Shown piece by piece: positions 35,039 through 45,470 of a stretch of 60,000 nt of DNA (within the stretch, counting starts at the first letter, position 1; each line of letters opens with the position of its first letter). A model generated the notes under the pieces. That model was not told the DNA's origin. It did not search any database and saw nothing but the letters and a program-made list of their open reading frames with translations. This DNA comes from Symsagittifera roscoffensis (taxonomy: Eukaryota; Xenacoelomorpha; Acoela; Convolutidae), in assembly GCF_963678635.1 (NCBI RefSeq), contig NC_087069.1, positions 50,053,892 through 50,113,891 on the forward strand, given 5' to 3'. The translations under genes were made by a program, and so were the position numbers.

Positions 35039-36384
35039 CCTTGTCTCCGGAGTAGCTCGTAGTTCGTTCTCGAATTTTGCTGGGCCCTGGCATAGCTGCC
35101 CGTACCATCTCCATCATTCGCATGGCGTGAGTGCTCTCTTGGGCTGGAACGCTCTTCCCATCTGCTCCCATTCAAGATCGCGTCAAGCTTCCGCATCATT
35201 AGGTCAGATTTTGCATCTAACCTTTTTTCCAGGCTAGTCATCCTATGGGCGTTCAACAATCGCTCGATCTCTCTTGTCATCCTACCCTCTCTTTCCTCTG
35301 ACTCCTTGTTTGCCTGCGCCAGGCTCTACGCCAGGCATTGATCGGTGTTGCGAATCAATTGAGCATGATCAACCCTCGCCTGCGACTTCACGTGCGTTAG
35401 TTCGTCTCTCAAATCCTCTTGACCATGGTGAGCTCTCTCGTCTACTTGATCTATTCTCTTGGTCATGTCCCATCTCAGTTCACCCAGACACTTCATTACG
35501 CCAGCGAACATGTCACTTATATCGCCAGTTGCCCCCAATGGCGGGGTTAGCCCCAGAGAAGATGAGGTCAACGGCGGCTGCAGCCTGGTACTTGATGACG
35601 CACCGCCTTTTTGCTTGCTCATCGACGTCATCAGTCTGTCGAGCGTTGATGACGCTCCCATCGTTATCCCAGCTGACATGGTCCTGGTCGGCGAGGCGGA
35701 CGACGCCTTCCTGCTCATGTCATTCCTTGGGCACGGTGTGAAGTTTACATCCGGATGGGTTATCTCCGGGTGGTCATAACTGGAAGATAAACCTTCAGTT
35801 CGTAGTGACGCCATGCGCTCATCGTACAAAGACTTCCAGCTCTTCTTGGCCTTCGAACCCGGTTGTTCTTCACTTGGGCTTATACTCGACATCATCGCGT
35901 TGTTGCTCTGCTTGGCCAGAAATGAGTGGGTATTAGCTGGATGTGAAAATTCTCTCCTCCACCTATGACTCTTGGTCTCCGATTTGGACATTCCCCTGAA
36001 TAACACTTCCTCTTGCGGCTCGACCTCGGAACGCTCCAAGGTCTCCTCCGTCCTCTCAACTTCCTCCCGCTCGAGGTCCTCGCTCGGCTCAAAGTCGGGT
36101 CGAATAAGCGTCCGTTCCCCTTCGTCAAAGGGGCCCACAAGCGTTTCGCTTGCGGGCCCGGCCTCGGCGCTCCGCCCTTGATGGCCATCGAGGTTTTTCT
36201 CGCTCCTTAGTTTGGTTTCGCTCACTGAAAGATCAGATTGACCTTTAGTTGATTTGTCTTCAGCAAACACGTCGGAAGCGCTGCTAAACGAGGATCGGCT
36301 ACGCCAATTTTTAAACTTGCGCGTGCTTCCCTTGCTCAGCCTGGGAATCTTGATGGTCGATCCTAACGAGTCCCTGCGCTGCAT
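34999..36384 (-). pseudogene. gag: E1 gag, N-terminal region
   Basis: The frame opens at the ATG at 36384 and runs 352 codons to a TAG at 35326, then continues in the same frame to 34999. The protein start is rich in serine, arginine and glutamate and probably disordered. A predicted coiled coil follows (RIDQVDERAHHGQEDLRDEL, then MTREIERLLNA after the stop). E2 reads through the corresponding codon (AGG), so the E1 stop is a mutation and not a normal gag end. A frameshift near 35000 leads into the capsid-like part. The role is that of a Gag matrix-like, oligomerising region; no family match was recognised for the first 250 residues. Confidence 0.65.
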
Positions 36385-36727
36385 ACTTTAAAACAAATCA
36401 TAATATTCGTATAATTTAATGGCGATGCACACGTACCGCAAACAGGATCAAGTTAAATTACCTAACGCTGCCTACTCAATTCCGTTAGTATCAAAATGTC
36501 TCTTAGATTTCTTAATGACAATACTAGTGACTCAGCTAAAAATACACACAGGGCCTACTCAAAATTGCTACAGTGCTAACTCAACCCCGTTGTATAGTAT
36601 AACAGTATCACAAAATTTTCACAAGATATAATCAACACACAAAACGCAGTTGATAATCAGATAAGAATATCCTACAGGTGACAGCGACCTTTCGTCAGTA
36701 TCAATTTACCGCCACAATCTTATCAAG

Positions 36728-36772
36728 TCACTGCTTTGTTAAAAACAAACAATCTTTGGTAAAAAGCAGTGA
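36728..36772 (-). promoter_or_regulatory. Hairpin upstream of gag
   Basis: TCACTGCTTT (36728-36737) and AAAGCAGTGA (36763-36772) form a perfect 10-bp stem with a 25-base loop, about 350 bases before the gag ATG. In E2 the arms are kept almost intact (about 50640-50686) while the loop has changed. Conserved arms with a variable loop suggest a structured RNA element, for example for packaging, but this is inference. Confidence 0.5.
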
Positions 36773-36807
36773 TGATTCAGAAACAGATCAATAAAACTTA
36801 GTCTTAA

Positions 36808-37152
36808 AGGAAAAGACTTCCCTCAATCGGAACGATCCGAAAGAACGAAGCCCAGGACACAGTCTTCTCAAGTGAGTGTGTATTTGCCTAATACACCCAC
36901 CGAAGTCTTCTTTTAGGTGCCCTGCGATTGCCCGAGCTAACCTACTAAGTAGCTCAAGGCAACCTCTGATCGAAAAATTCGAAAGTCTATGAAAAAGCTC
37001 CCCCACACCCGGAACGCTCCAAGTGCACGAGAGCAGGGAACAACTTTTCTTCTCAAGTAAGTTTTTATCTGCCTAATACACTCACCGAGGTCTTCTTCTA
37101 TGTGTTCCCGGATTTCCCGAGCTTTCCTATTAAGTAGCTCAAGGCAACCACA
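36808..37152 (-). repeat. 184-bp tandem duplication in the E1 leader
   Basis: Two copies, about 36808-36967 and 36990-37152, share CTTCTCAAGT, GCCTAATACAC, TCACCGA, GTCTTCTT, CCCGAGCT and TAAGTAGCTCAAGGCAACC in order. Copy E2 has one unit (50728-50884), so the duplication arose after the copies diverged. On the element strand each unit holds a CTCGGTGAG-like candidate splice donor. Confidence 0.75.
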
Positions 37153-38082
37153 CAGCCAAAATCACAATCAAAAAAAAATTTTGGTTCGGCTACTTCTGAT
37201 ACACCCGATCTAAAATCCAAAGTTGATCACGATTTTCCGGGTCGAAATGGGCTCCTATGATCCTAATAAGCACGCATAATGTCCAAATATGATCTTAATT
37301 AAATTGATATTTTCCGTTTCCCAAATTGCCACAGAAGGTTTCCTCAAGTTTCTAACAAGGAGGGTTGTTAGGATGTTTAAGTCAATCCGGAGGGTTACTT
37401 CGGAGGGTCCCCCTTAACTCACTCAGGAGGGTCTATTAGAGGCTTAATATGCTCCGGAGGGTTACCTCGAAGGGTTCTTCCAAAACTTTCAAAACTTTTT
37501 AACCTCACTTAGAAGGGTCTTCCACTAGCTTCAAAAAGCGTCAAAACAAGCTAAGAGCCCTCTGGGGTATAGTTTTAACTTCTTCGGAGGGTCCCGTGGA
37601 AAATCTCCACTAAGGAGGGTTGCTAAAGGGCTTAAGTCACTAACCTAAAACCAGGTTGGTTGACACGGTCAACCTTCCCAGCAGGATAAAAAGGTGTTTT
37701 GATAAAATTTTCTGCCGCTCGGAGCGTTACCTCTAATTTGGACCCTCCGAACCAAAAATTCTAGAAAAATTGTTCTTTTCCGAAATTACCAACCCAAAAA
37801 CAGTTGCGGTCCGAAAAATTGGTCCAAAACGTCGACTTATGGTACCAAAATTATCCTGATCGGTTGGCTAGTCTTTGAGAAATCGCCAAAAACGTGTTTG
37901 TCCAAATGGCCTATTTTCACCACCTACATAGAATCTGAGAAACTTTTTCCGCAATTCCTATTGAAAGTGCCTAAAACTAATTGAAACGAGCGTAGTAGCC
38001 CTGTACGGCACTGGAATCATGCAAAAAACGGGACCAAAATTGGTTTGGAGACAAAAATTTGGCCAATAACAATAAAAAAAGG

Positions 38083-38149
38083 ACCCTCCGATTCCTTCCT
38101 TTTCCAATCTCTAAGTCGTTAGCTCTATCCACGGAGCTAGTCGGAGGGT
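38083..38149 (-). ncRNA. tRNA-like segment with pol III A-box (E1 leader)
   Basis: On the element strand, ACCCTCCGA and TCGGAGGGT form a perfect 9-bp inverted repeat (38141-38149 with 38083-38091) enclosing 49 bases. Inside is TAGCTCCGTGG (38129-38139), which fits the pol III A-box consensus TRGYnnAnnnG except for one base and looks like a tRNA D-arm (AGCTC...GAGCT). A T-run follows on the element strand at 38074-38080, as in a pol III terminator. No anticodon arm or good B-box can be built, so it is not a working tRNA gene. A tRNA- or SINE-derived insert in the ancestral leader is likely. Confidence 0.45.
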
Positions 38150-39960
38150 TACTCAAAAATTTCTCTAGTAACCGTAACACTCTAGGACGCTCCTAACACA
38201 AAAAATTTTATTGCTCTAACTCTAAAAACTCAAAAACTCGATCCCCGAAACAGATTGACAAAATTCAGAAAATTATCAAAATTTTGATCGAAAAATTTTT
38301 GTTTTCGCCAACTTCTACTTAGTCTTTTTCTGTGGGGTTTCTTTAATTAGAGGGATCGAACAACGTGTTAATTCCCTGTACAAAAGCTTTTCGCTGTTCG
38401 GAAAAGCTCGGATATCCAAAACTTTGGGGGTCTATAGTTTGGTCGAAAATCAGTAATTCTCGACAAAATTTGGGTGTTTCTCGGGTCTAAATAGGAGATA
38501 GGTAATATATAGTAGGGATAATAATCTATTAGCAGTCGTTAATGAATGTTACCATACACTCCTTTGCACCAAAATACCCAAATTAAGACCCTTAACTCGG
38601 AAATATGTGATCGACGGCGGGTATAATCGGACCGCGCCAATCGTGCCCCCATCACTTAAGTTTTAATGAAATAGTACCCGAACGATACTAGAATTGTTTC
38701 AACGATACCCAACAGTCGTTGTGGATGTTTTCCCTGATGTCCCTGTTGAGTGTGGAACAGGTCGGTCAGCTTGCCACTCTACCCTCCGGTCACCGGCAAA
38801 ATCACCATTAACGTGCTTAAATACTCAAATTACACTCAAGGGAGGGTACCCAACCCATCACCAAAACACACGATCTCTCTTTCAGAAATGATATAAATCA
38901 ATCTGAAACAACATCAAATAGGAAAGTCAGATCACATCTCGTCCGGAAATAACATATAAGCGGTCACTTTATGTTTTTTTTGGTCTTTTTTAGATTTTTT
39001 ACTGTTTTTGTACTCTTTTGTTTTCAAATAAATTTGTTTTTGGCTTTTTCTTGGTTATACACTATTTTTGTTTGGTTTTACGCTTTCTCTTTAATTGTTT
39101 TTGATCCCGGGACCTTGGGATGAGCGGGCTCATGACTTCCCACCTAACCCTCCGGCCTCCGGAATTTTCTGTGTTAACTAAGTTAAAAAGCTAAATAGTA
39201 CTAGGCGGAGGGTACGCACCTTCCCCCTAGTACAATAAAGATCATTAAGGCCTCCAACTCGGGAATACGCCCGGAGCGGAGGGTTCGTCGCTAAAACGCT
39301 TCTGATCATGATGGTCTTATGCCTTTGACAGGCCCACCCAGGAGCGCCATAAAAAAGTCTATGTAGCATTCGCCCAAATACTACAAAGCGACGGAGCGTA
39401 GAAAAAGTACCTATTAACGACTGGCAGGCGTCATTTACCTTAATATTACTCATTTTTCATCGTCTCGACCTTGCCAGTTGATTTTCTGGTCTGTTTTAGG
39501 GCTAAGTAAAAAGTTACTATTTTTAGGCCATCAGTCAAACGAATTTTGATCAGCTTTCGTTTACATGCTAACACAACCACGTAGCTGAGTCTCGGATCCT
39601 CAGACTACGTGATTGCTATTAAAACATGGCTTGAATACCCTATTTTATTATGTTTTTGTGTGACAGTTCTATATCAGATCCATTGGAGTTGGATTGACCC
39701 TTTCCTCTTTCTAGCTACTCATACTCTAAAATATCAAGTTACACCTGTGTTAATTCAAAGTTCTAGGGCATCAGAGTAGCTGAAAGTTAGTTTCAGGCAG
39801 TCCTTCAACATACAACAGTCTATGGGGGACCAAGCCTCCGCTCCCGTAATCTTCTCTAGATAACGCTCTTAACTTTCCCAATTTGTGGCACGGGAGGGTT
39901 CCGCGGAATATTCCTTCCTCACTGAAGCTTCCTTTTCCACTAGTTTCCACTACTAAGGAT

Positions 39961-39987
39961 CTTATCGTGTGTTATTGCCACGATAAG
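39961..39987 (-). promoter_or_regulatory. Conserved hairpin near the E1 5' end
   Basis: CTTATCGTG and CACGATAAG form a perfect 9-bp stem around a 9-base loop. The E2 copy at 53648-53674 has the same stem with one mismatch. Its place within 290 bases of the 5' end suggests an RNA structure in the LTR or leader. The function is inferred only. Confidence 0.55.
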
Positions 39988-40243
39988 ATGCTCCGTTTTT
40001 CTCGTGTTCCTGTACGACCGTTTTTCACTATATCTGTCGTTGTTCTGTTTTATCGTTCCTTTTCGTCAAAATGGCCGTCTTTTTGTATTTCTCAGAAATA
40101 TTCACTCTTCGATCTAAATTTTAAAATTGAAAATTCTAGAAAATTGCTACCCTCCCTCGCAGCACTTTTTCGTTACTAAGGCCTTTAGTCGTCTTTTTCT
40201 GTCCCGCCGGAAGGTTGCGCTAAGCCAATCTGGCAGAAGGGCA

Positions 40244-42978
40244 CGTGAGTGCATTCAATAGTCCCCTGCTCTGCAAGTGGTCATTTGATCTGGTTATTAT
40301 TACCACCTCTGGATCCACTTTCACCACTTTCTGAACACTTATCGCCATTCCCACAGCTTGCCCCCAGTCTAAGTTAGGGGTTGTGAGGAAGATCACATCC
40401 GGCCAAAAGAGCGAGCGGGGCGTATACAGGTAGTCGAAGCTAGCCACTATCAAGATTTCCCCAGATTCATTTCTTGAGGTTCGTAGGCTGCAAACAGGCT
40501 GTCTCCCTTTATGACTCCAGTACAAATATTTTTTCTCGTCACCTTCCACTGAGCTGACCCGGGGGTAATCCCTCGAAAACTCTCCCGCGGACTGTCCTGG
40601 GGGGCTTCGCAAATTGTCTATACATCTTGTGATGTCTGTTGTTGGGTTTGTTCTCCACTAGAAACTTCCCCCTGCGGTTTGGTGGGGCTCTTTCTCTCAA
40701 ATGATGACGGACGTCCGTCATTGGTTTTGTCTATAGTGGCCCCGTGGTGTTGTCTCCGGTCAAACCGTCCAGATCTACCAATCTCAGAGTAGTTGCCAAA
40801 CTGATTTTTTCCTCCTCCGCTGAAAGCCAATCTACGCCTGCTACTCGGTATAACCCGGATGCCGTAGGATCGTGCCCATTGAGTATTTTCCTGGCGTCCA
40901 CATTACATGTCAGCGTCTTCATCTTCAATTTGATCGCTTGTCGTCTGCTTCATAGTTTCCCTACAGGCTGGGATCCAGTATATTCCATAACCACTCACTG
41001 ACTATGCTTCTATCAATAATCTCTGCAGTATCTGCCTGTCAGTTCCTTTGAGCCGATGGCGACCTTGTAGGTTAGCTTGTGGTGCTGGTAGTTACTTAGC
41101 GAGCCGCATGCGGTGCTTGTGATTACTTGGCGAGCCACATTCCAACGATGGACCTCGGGGAGTGGGGGCGGTTCCCAACCTCTCTCGTACATCAGAGCTA
41201 AAGTGGGCTGCAGCACGTTTGTCTCTGTGATCAGAGGTCCCAGGCGACTTGCTAGTGGTTAGGTACATGAGACCTCACACCAGCGGCACGGCTATCTCAT
41301 GCCATCGGATTGATAATCTTCCGCGTTTCGGTTTGCATCTCTTCTATCTTCTTCTGAAATGTGTCGTTTATCCACTGTATGCATTGGGTTTTGAAGTGTA
41401 TCCCATCTTCGTTATGGCACAATGTTCCACCCTTTGCAGTGCATTTTCGACGTCCAGCAATCGAGTTCGTTTGGATTATCTGCAATTAGATTCCTGATCA
41501 TCGTGTTCCACTGAGTCGCATTCCCATGCGTCAAGTCTGCTACCGCTGAGCCGGCATCTGGGTTGAGAGGGATGGTACACAAGCACACAATCCTCCGTTT
41601 AAACTTATCCTTCAACTCATTGAGGATACAGATCAACAATGATTCCCACTTCGCCTCAGGGTTGACTGAATTCCTTGAAACGTAATTAGTCCCTTTCATC
41701 GAGGTTAGTGTGCCCAACCGATCATCGTTCTGTAATTCCACCAACTTGATCACTTTGCCACTGAGGCTCGGCCAAAAGAGATTACAGCGGTCTGTCCCAC
41801 TACGAGGATAACTTTCAGATTACCAAGCTTTCTCCTATAACCAGGTGTTGGCTACCAGTCGCCACTGGTTGGTGGATCGTCGCCGGCTTCCCTGTCATGC
41901 CATCCAGGCAGGCCCTTGGGTGTTCTGCAGCAACCTGAACGAAGGCTCTCCGGATGTTGAGATCTTTTCGGATGTCGATCACTCGCGACTTCACTTTGGC
42001 TCCACTCGGTACCGGACTGGCCGGTTCTGTGGGATCTGTTACCCTGTCTCTCACAATGGGTGAATGGGATGCACTCTGAGAAGGAACGATCCTACCTAAG
42101 CTTCTGTCCCGTGCTCGGTGTATCTCCTGCATCGTAGCTTCGGCCACCTGCTCGAACTTCTCCTGAAATTGGGAGGCCAGGTAAGAATAAGAGGGGTCAA
42201 ATATCGTGTTTTTTGAATTTGAAGGCGAGCTCATTCATTGCGAGGCTGTCACCTCACTCGGTCTGTAAAGTTCTTGAGCCTTAGCCTTGGTTCGTATCGG
42301 AGCTTATCATGGTCTGGACATCTGCCAACAACTTGGTCACTCTCGCATTGTAGAGCTCCTTCAGGTGCTTTATTTCCTCTTGTAAGTGATATGTTGAAAG
42401 TGATATGTAACTTGTCATACTTTCTCTTCCATTAATCACGATCCTTCGCTTTCTCTTTGTAGTAGTCGAACTTAGCGCACAATTCTTCCCAGACTTTGAG
42501 TCTCTTTTCGAGAGTTTTGCTGGTTTCTGCCATCTGAATTTCGACCTCGTTCATTCTCACCTTCTTTGATGGTGGCGCCGCACTTGCTGAGTCCACAGAA
42601 TGCGACGGAACCGGCCCATCGCCTGATGTTTTCGATCCGAAGAGAGGCTGTGATGAGAAACAGGGGCGTACTGGCATTGGCATCTCAACCATCCTATAAT
42701 CCCTCGAGCCAAGTCATGCGCAGGCATCTCTTCGCGTCTTCATCGCATGAGTCCATTTCTGCTCCGCTCGGTGGTACCGGACCCAGCCTTAACACTTTTT
42801 CTGCGAGGCGGTCCCCACAGCCTTCTGTTCCTATCGCATTGAGGAGTGCGACGGCGATCATCGCCAGCTCCAGGTCTTCCAATCCAAAATTACAATCTAT
42901 CAGCCGCTGATTTACCTTGTCTAGAGTTGTTCCGAATCTCGCTGAGATAAAATCCACCAGGTTATTTGTGTCGCTCAT
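40244..42978 (-). pseudogene. E2 third ORF: coiled coil and SGNH-like domains, truncated
   Basis: The ATG at 42978 opens SDTNNLVDFISARFGTTLD, matching E1 at 26763. Coiled-coil pieces follow at 42432-42692 and 41815-42234. Domain 1 keeps IGESLV (GES at 41827-41835), GTNYVS (41685-41693) and D-G-I-H-F (41396-41407). Here block I retains the serine and block V the Asp-His pair, which E1 has lost. Domain 2 keeps RSNDHLQSRG near 40270-40300 and breaks off at 40244 where E1 starts. Many stops are present. Confidence 0.65.
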
Positions 42979-43499
42979 GCTTTTTTGTCTAGGTCTCGTC
43001 TCTTCGATTTCAGTGTAGATTCAATAAACAAATGAACGATCAATCACGATCTGAAAGACATGTCACAACTTAGATTATTCAAAGAAGGGTAAACGCACTT
43101 TTATGCATGTCTCAGGTCTTCCCCCACCGTATTTTGACTAAAAAATCAAATAAGTTATCTATCTCATCTTAACATCAGTACATCATTCATTTCTTTTAAA
43201 AGCAGTCAATTGGAAGTCTCTTCATATTCCTAATTTAAAAATACAGCACCAAAATAGGTTGTCCAGCTTCATCTTTTTTGATTTAAAACGATCAGATGCT
43301 GTCACCTTTTGCACATGGTGGCAATTACACAACCAAAACATCAGAACCACACAATGACGCAAATATCAATACCATACATCAACACTACTATACAAAAACT
43401 TGGTACCTGGTCATTATCCTAAAATCTAATCCTATTGCTCTAAACAATAAACCTAATGAAAAACATTAGCACTAAATACAGCACTAGCATATGCTCAGA
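42979..43499 (-). other. E2 non-coding spacer before the third ORF
   Basis: This is the counterpart of 26764-27239 in E1, AT-rich and without an open frame. It shares GATGCTGTCACCTTTT-like and ATATGCTCAGATAxTA words with E1. Confidence 0.45.
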
Positions 43500-43960
43500 T
43501 AATAGTTTTTTTTTGTAAGTGAACCTCTATGTCTGTTTCCGAAAAAATACTTGTACTAAGGCTTATAGCTCTTCCGGTTGCGATTATCCCCTATTGGGAA
43601 CATAGACCTTCAAGGTGAGCGAAGTCACTTCTCTCTCAACTGGGAAGTCCCTGAGCTGAGTTAGTGCTAGCACTAAACTCTCGGGATTCACGTTTTGTCT
43701 GTCAGTGGCCTTAGTTACCAAGAAACACAAGTAATTTCCTGATACCTGTGATGCAACAGGGGGCAGCGCCGTCATCCCTCACACACCAGGTCTCTGTTTC
43801 CACAAGGACTCGATATTCTTGTACACTCTCCTAAAGTCGGCCGCTATTGCTGAAATCACTGTCTATGACATTGATGTTGGTAGTGATTAGCTAGATCAAA
43901 CTATGATTGGAAAATTTTTCCAAAAAGCGGTTTCTTAGTTTTTTCGCAATCCGTTTCCAG
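43500..43960 (-). pseudogene. E2 macro-domain remnant
   Basis: The piece 43584-43775 contains NYLCFLVTKATDRQNVNP, SLVLALTQLRDF and VTSLTLKVY, the same strand-helix-strand order as E1. A small internal deletion removes the segment around the E1 CAIAIT strand. Conservation of protein sequence in two independently decayed copies shows the domain was an original part of the element. Confidence 0.65.
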
Positions 43961-43999
43961 TTCTCCTCCTTCCCTTGACGATTTTAATTTTTTGATCAT

Positions 44000-45470
44000 A
44001 AGATTTTCGGTGTCCTACCCCACTCCCCGGACAAAGTTATCCATCGACGTGCACGTCAGTCGCCCTGAATCGATCAGATCGTGATTGAATTCGGTACCAC
44101 GTAAGGGACCATTTGGAGCGACCCAGTTGGACTCGGTGTTGTCATGACTGATATAATCGATGCTAATTTGATCGACCTCCTGAATCTGCAGGTAGATTAT
44201 AGAGCCATTCGAGTACTCGTTGGTTTGTTAACTCATTCTCATGCATATGTTCCAACTCAGGTTCGACTTCCGTTTCCGGTTCTGAGCAATTGTCGATCCA
44301 GTCCTGGTCTGTATCGTTAATCAGGTCGACCTCCTGTGACACCAATATTTCGTCAGACCCAAAACCGAGTCAAAACAATCCTGTCGCTCAACAATCCTGT
44401 CGCCACGTCGCTCAAAACAATCCTGTCTACGACCAAGTCTTCACCATACGCATTGTATTTCTTTTTATTCCTTCCCCTCTTACACTGGCGCCTGGTGCTC
44501 TTTTATCAATTTCGGTGTCACCCTCTTCGGCATATGGTCGGGTTTCATCATCAACCTCCACTCGCTTGGTTATTTCCAGGTCAAATGACGGATCACAGTC
44601 AGTCATCTATTACCTCCTTCCCGTCGTTTTGTCGCGTGTGCCTCTTTCATTCACCTCGCAGGCCGGGTCAACTATCAAGTAGTCCTCATCATGCACATCA
44701 GTCGGAATGCACCAGTCCTCCGATGAAACATTGTGCGGTTTGATTTTCTCCTAATGAGCTGTCCGTCCGATGCTCAACCAATTAAAACGACCCTCCTGAC
44801 CCATTTCAGTTAATTGAAATGGACCACGCCATTTTATCGGCAACTTTTTGGTTCCCTTGGAGGAACCACCTCCTGGAACGCCCAGACATAGTCCCCAACT
44901 GAGTAGGTTTTTGCATCGGCGGTCCTCTTGTAAAACCTCTTTTTCTGCCTGACTTGAGCCTGCTGAGTGTTCCTCTTGCACATAGATTTGAGTTTCTGTT
45001 GCCTCCTGATCACATCACGCATGTACGTTTGCGGTGCTGTTCTCCTTCTTTCGTAGTCAGGATAGACAAACGTTAACGGAAGGGCTTCCTCGTGCCTGTT
45101 TACATCATGTGCTGGCTTATTCCCGTGGTGGAGTGTTCGGTGCTATTGAAAGCGCCCAATAACTGCGGCAAAAGCTTATCCCAGTTGTCCATGTATGTTG
45201 AGCAATACACCTTCAAAATGGAAACTAGTGTATGATTTTGTCTTTTGACCATGCCATTCGTTTATTGACGATAATTGGTCGAGTGGGCCTGTGCCACTTG
45301 CGACCTTTTCATTAACTCCTATGTGATATCTCCGACGAATGTTTTACCATTGTCTGACTGAAACGTGATCGGGCCACGGTGTCTTGCTATCCACATTTTT
45401 ATCAAATGATCACACGTCTCCTCCGCTGATGGTGTCACACAGGGAGCTGCCTCGGCCATCGTTTTAACAC
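44000..45470 (-). pseudogene. E2 integrase and acidic tail remnant
   Basis: The core survives as short pieces between 45050 and 45470 (matching the FQSDN and HSTTG regions at nucleotide level). Pieces 44834-45022 and 44751-44981 carry the GPF module (KWRGPFQLTE). The acidic tail is visible as LINDTDQDWIDNCSEPE at 44163-44345. Stops and frameshifts are frequent. Confidence 0.65.

Larger units (their letters stand above)
19761..40243 (-). mobile_element. Giant Ty3/gypsy-type LTR retroelement, copy E1
   Basis: On the minus strand the order is leader, gag, protease, RT, RNase H, linker, integrase, macro domain and SGNH-like ORFs. Integrase after RNase H marks the Ty3/gypsy order. The 5' end is placed at 40243 because the terminal 20 bases (40224-40243) align without gaps with the end of the second copy (53911-53930). 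Both then begin 5'-TG on the element strand, as LTRs do. Position 40243 also abuts, base for base, the point where E2 coding homology stops, so E1 is inserted in E2. At 20.5 kb it is far longer than the usual 5-10 kb. Several frameshifts and nonsense codons make it inactive unless they are sequencing errors. No 3' LTR was found; 19761 is only the last stop codon. Confidence 0.85.
36385..40243 (-). other. E1 5' LTR plus leader (3.86 kb)
   Basis: This region lies between the element's 5' end and the gag ATG at 36384 and has no long open frame. It is alignable along its whole length with 50282-53930 of copy E2. Landmarks in both copies include a terminal TG, a YY1-like site, a 9-bp hairpin, many CGGAGGGT words, a tRNA-like A-box segment, a G(G)TGAG splice-donor candidate and a 10-bp hairpin close to gag. 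The boundary between LTR and untranslated leader cannot be set without a 3' LTR, and no clear primer-binding site was recognised. Confidence 0.7.

Noticed and set aside
19678-35741. Many plus-strand open frames opposite the element genes (for example 20371-20964, 22592-23182, 30136-30762)
   Set aside because: They are shadows of minus-strand coding sequence, with unnatural composition and no domain; the minus-strand frames have clear motifs.
19761-36384. Possible use of an alternative genetic code (TAA/TAG as sense)
   Set aside because: Several in-frame stops in E1 align with different sense codons in E2 (CAA, AGG, GTG, CGG, ATA), and frameshifts are equally frequent. This is decay, not reassignment.
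38083-38149. Functional tRNA gene
   Set aside because: No anticodon stem-loop, no T-arm in E1, and no acceptor-stem/anticodon combination can be built.
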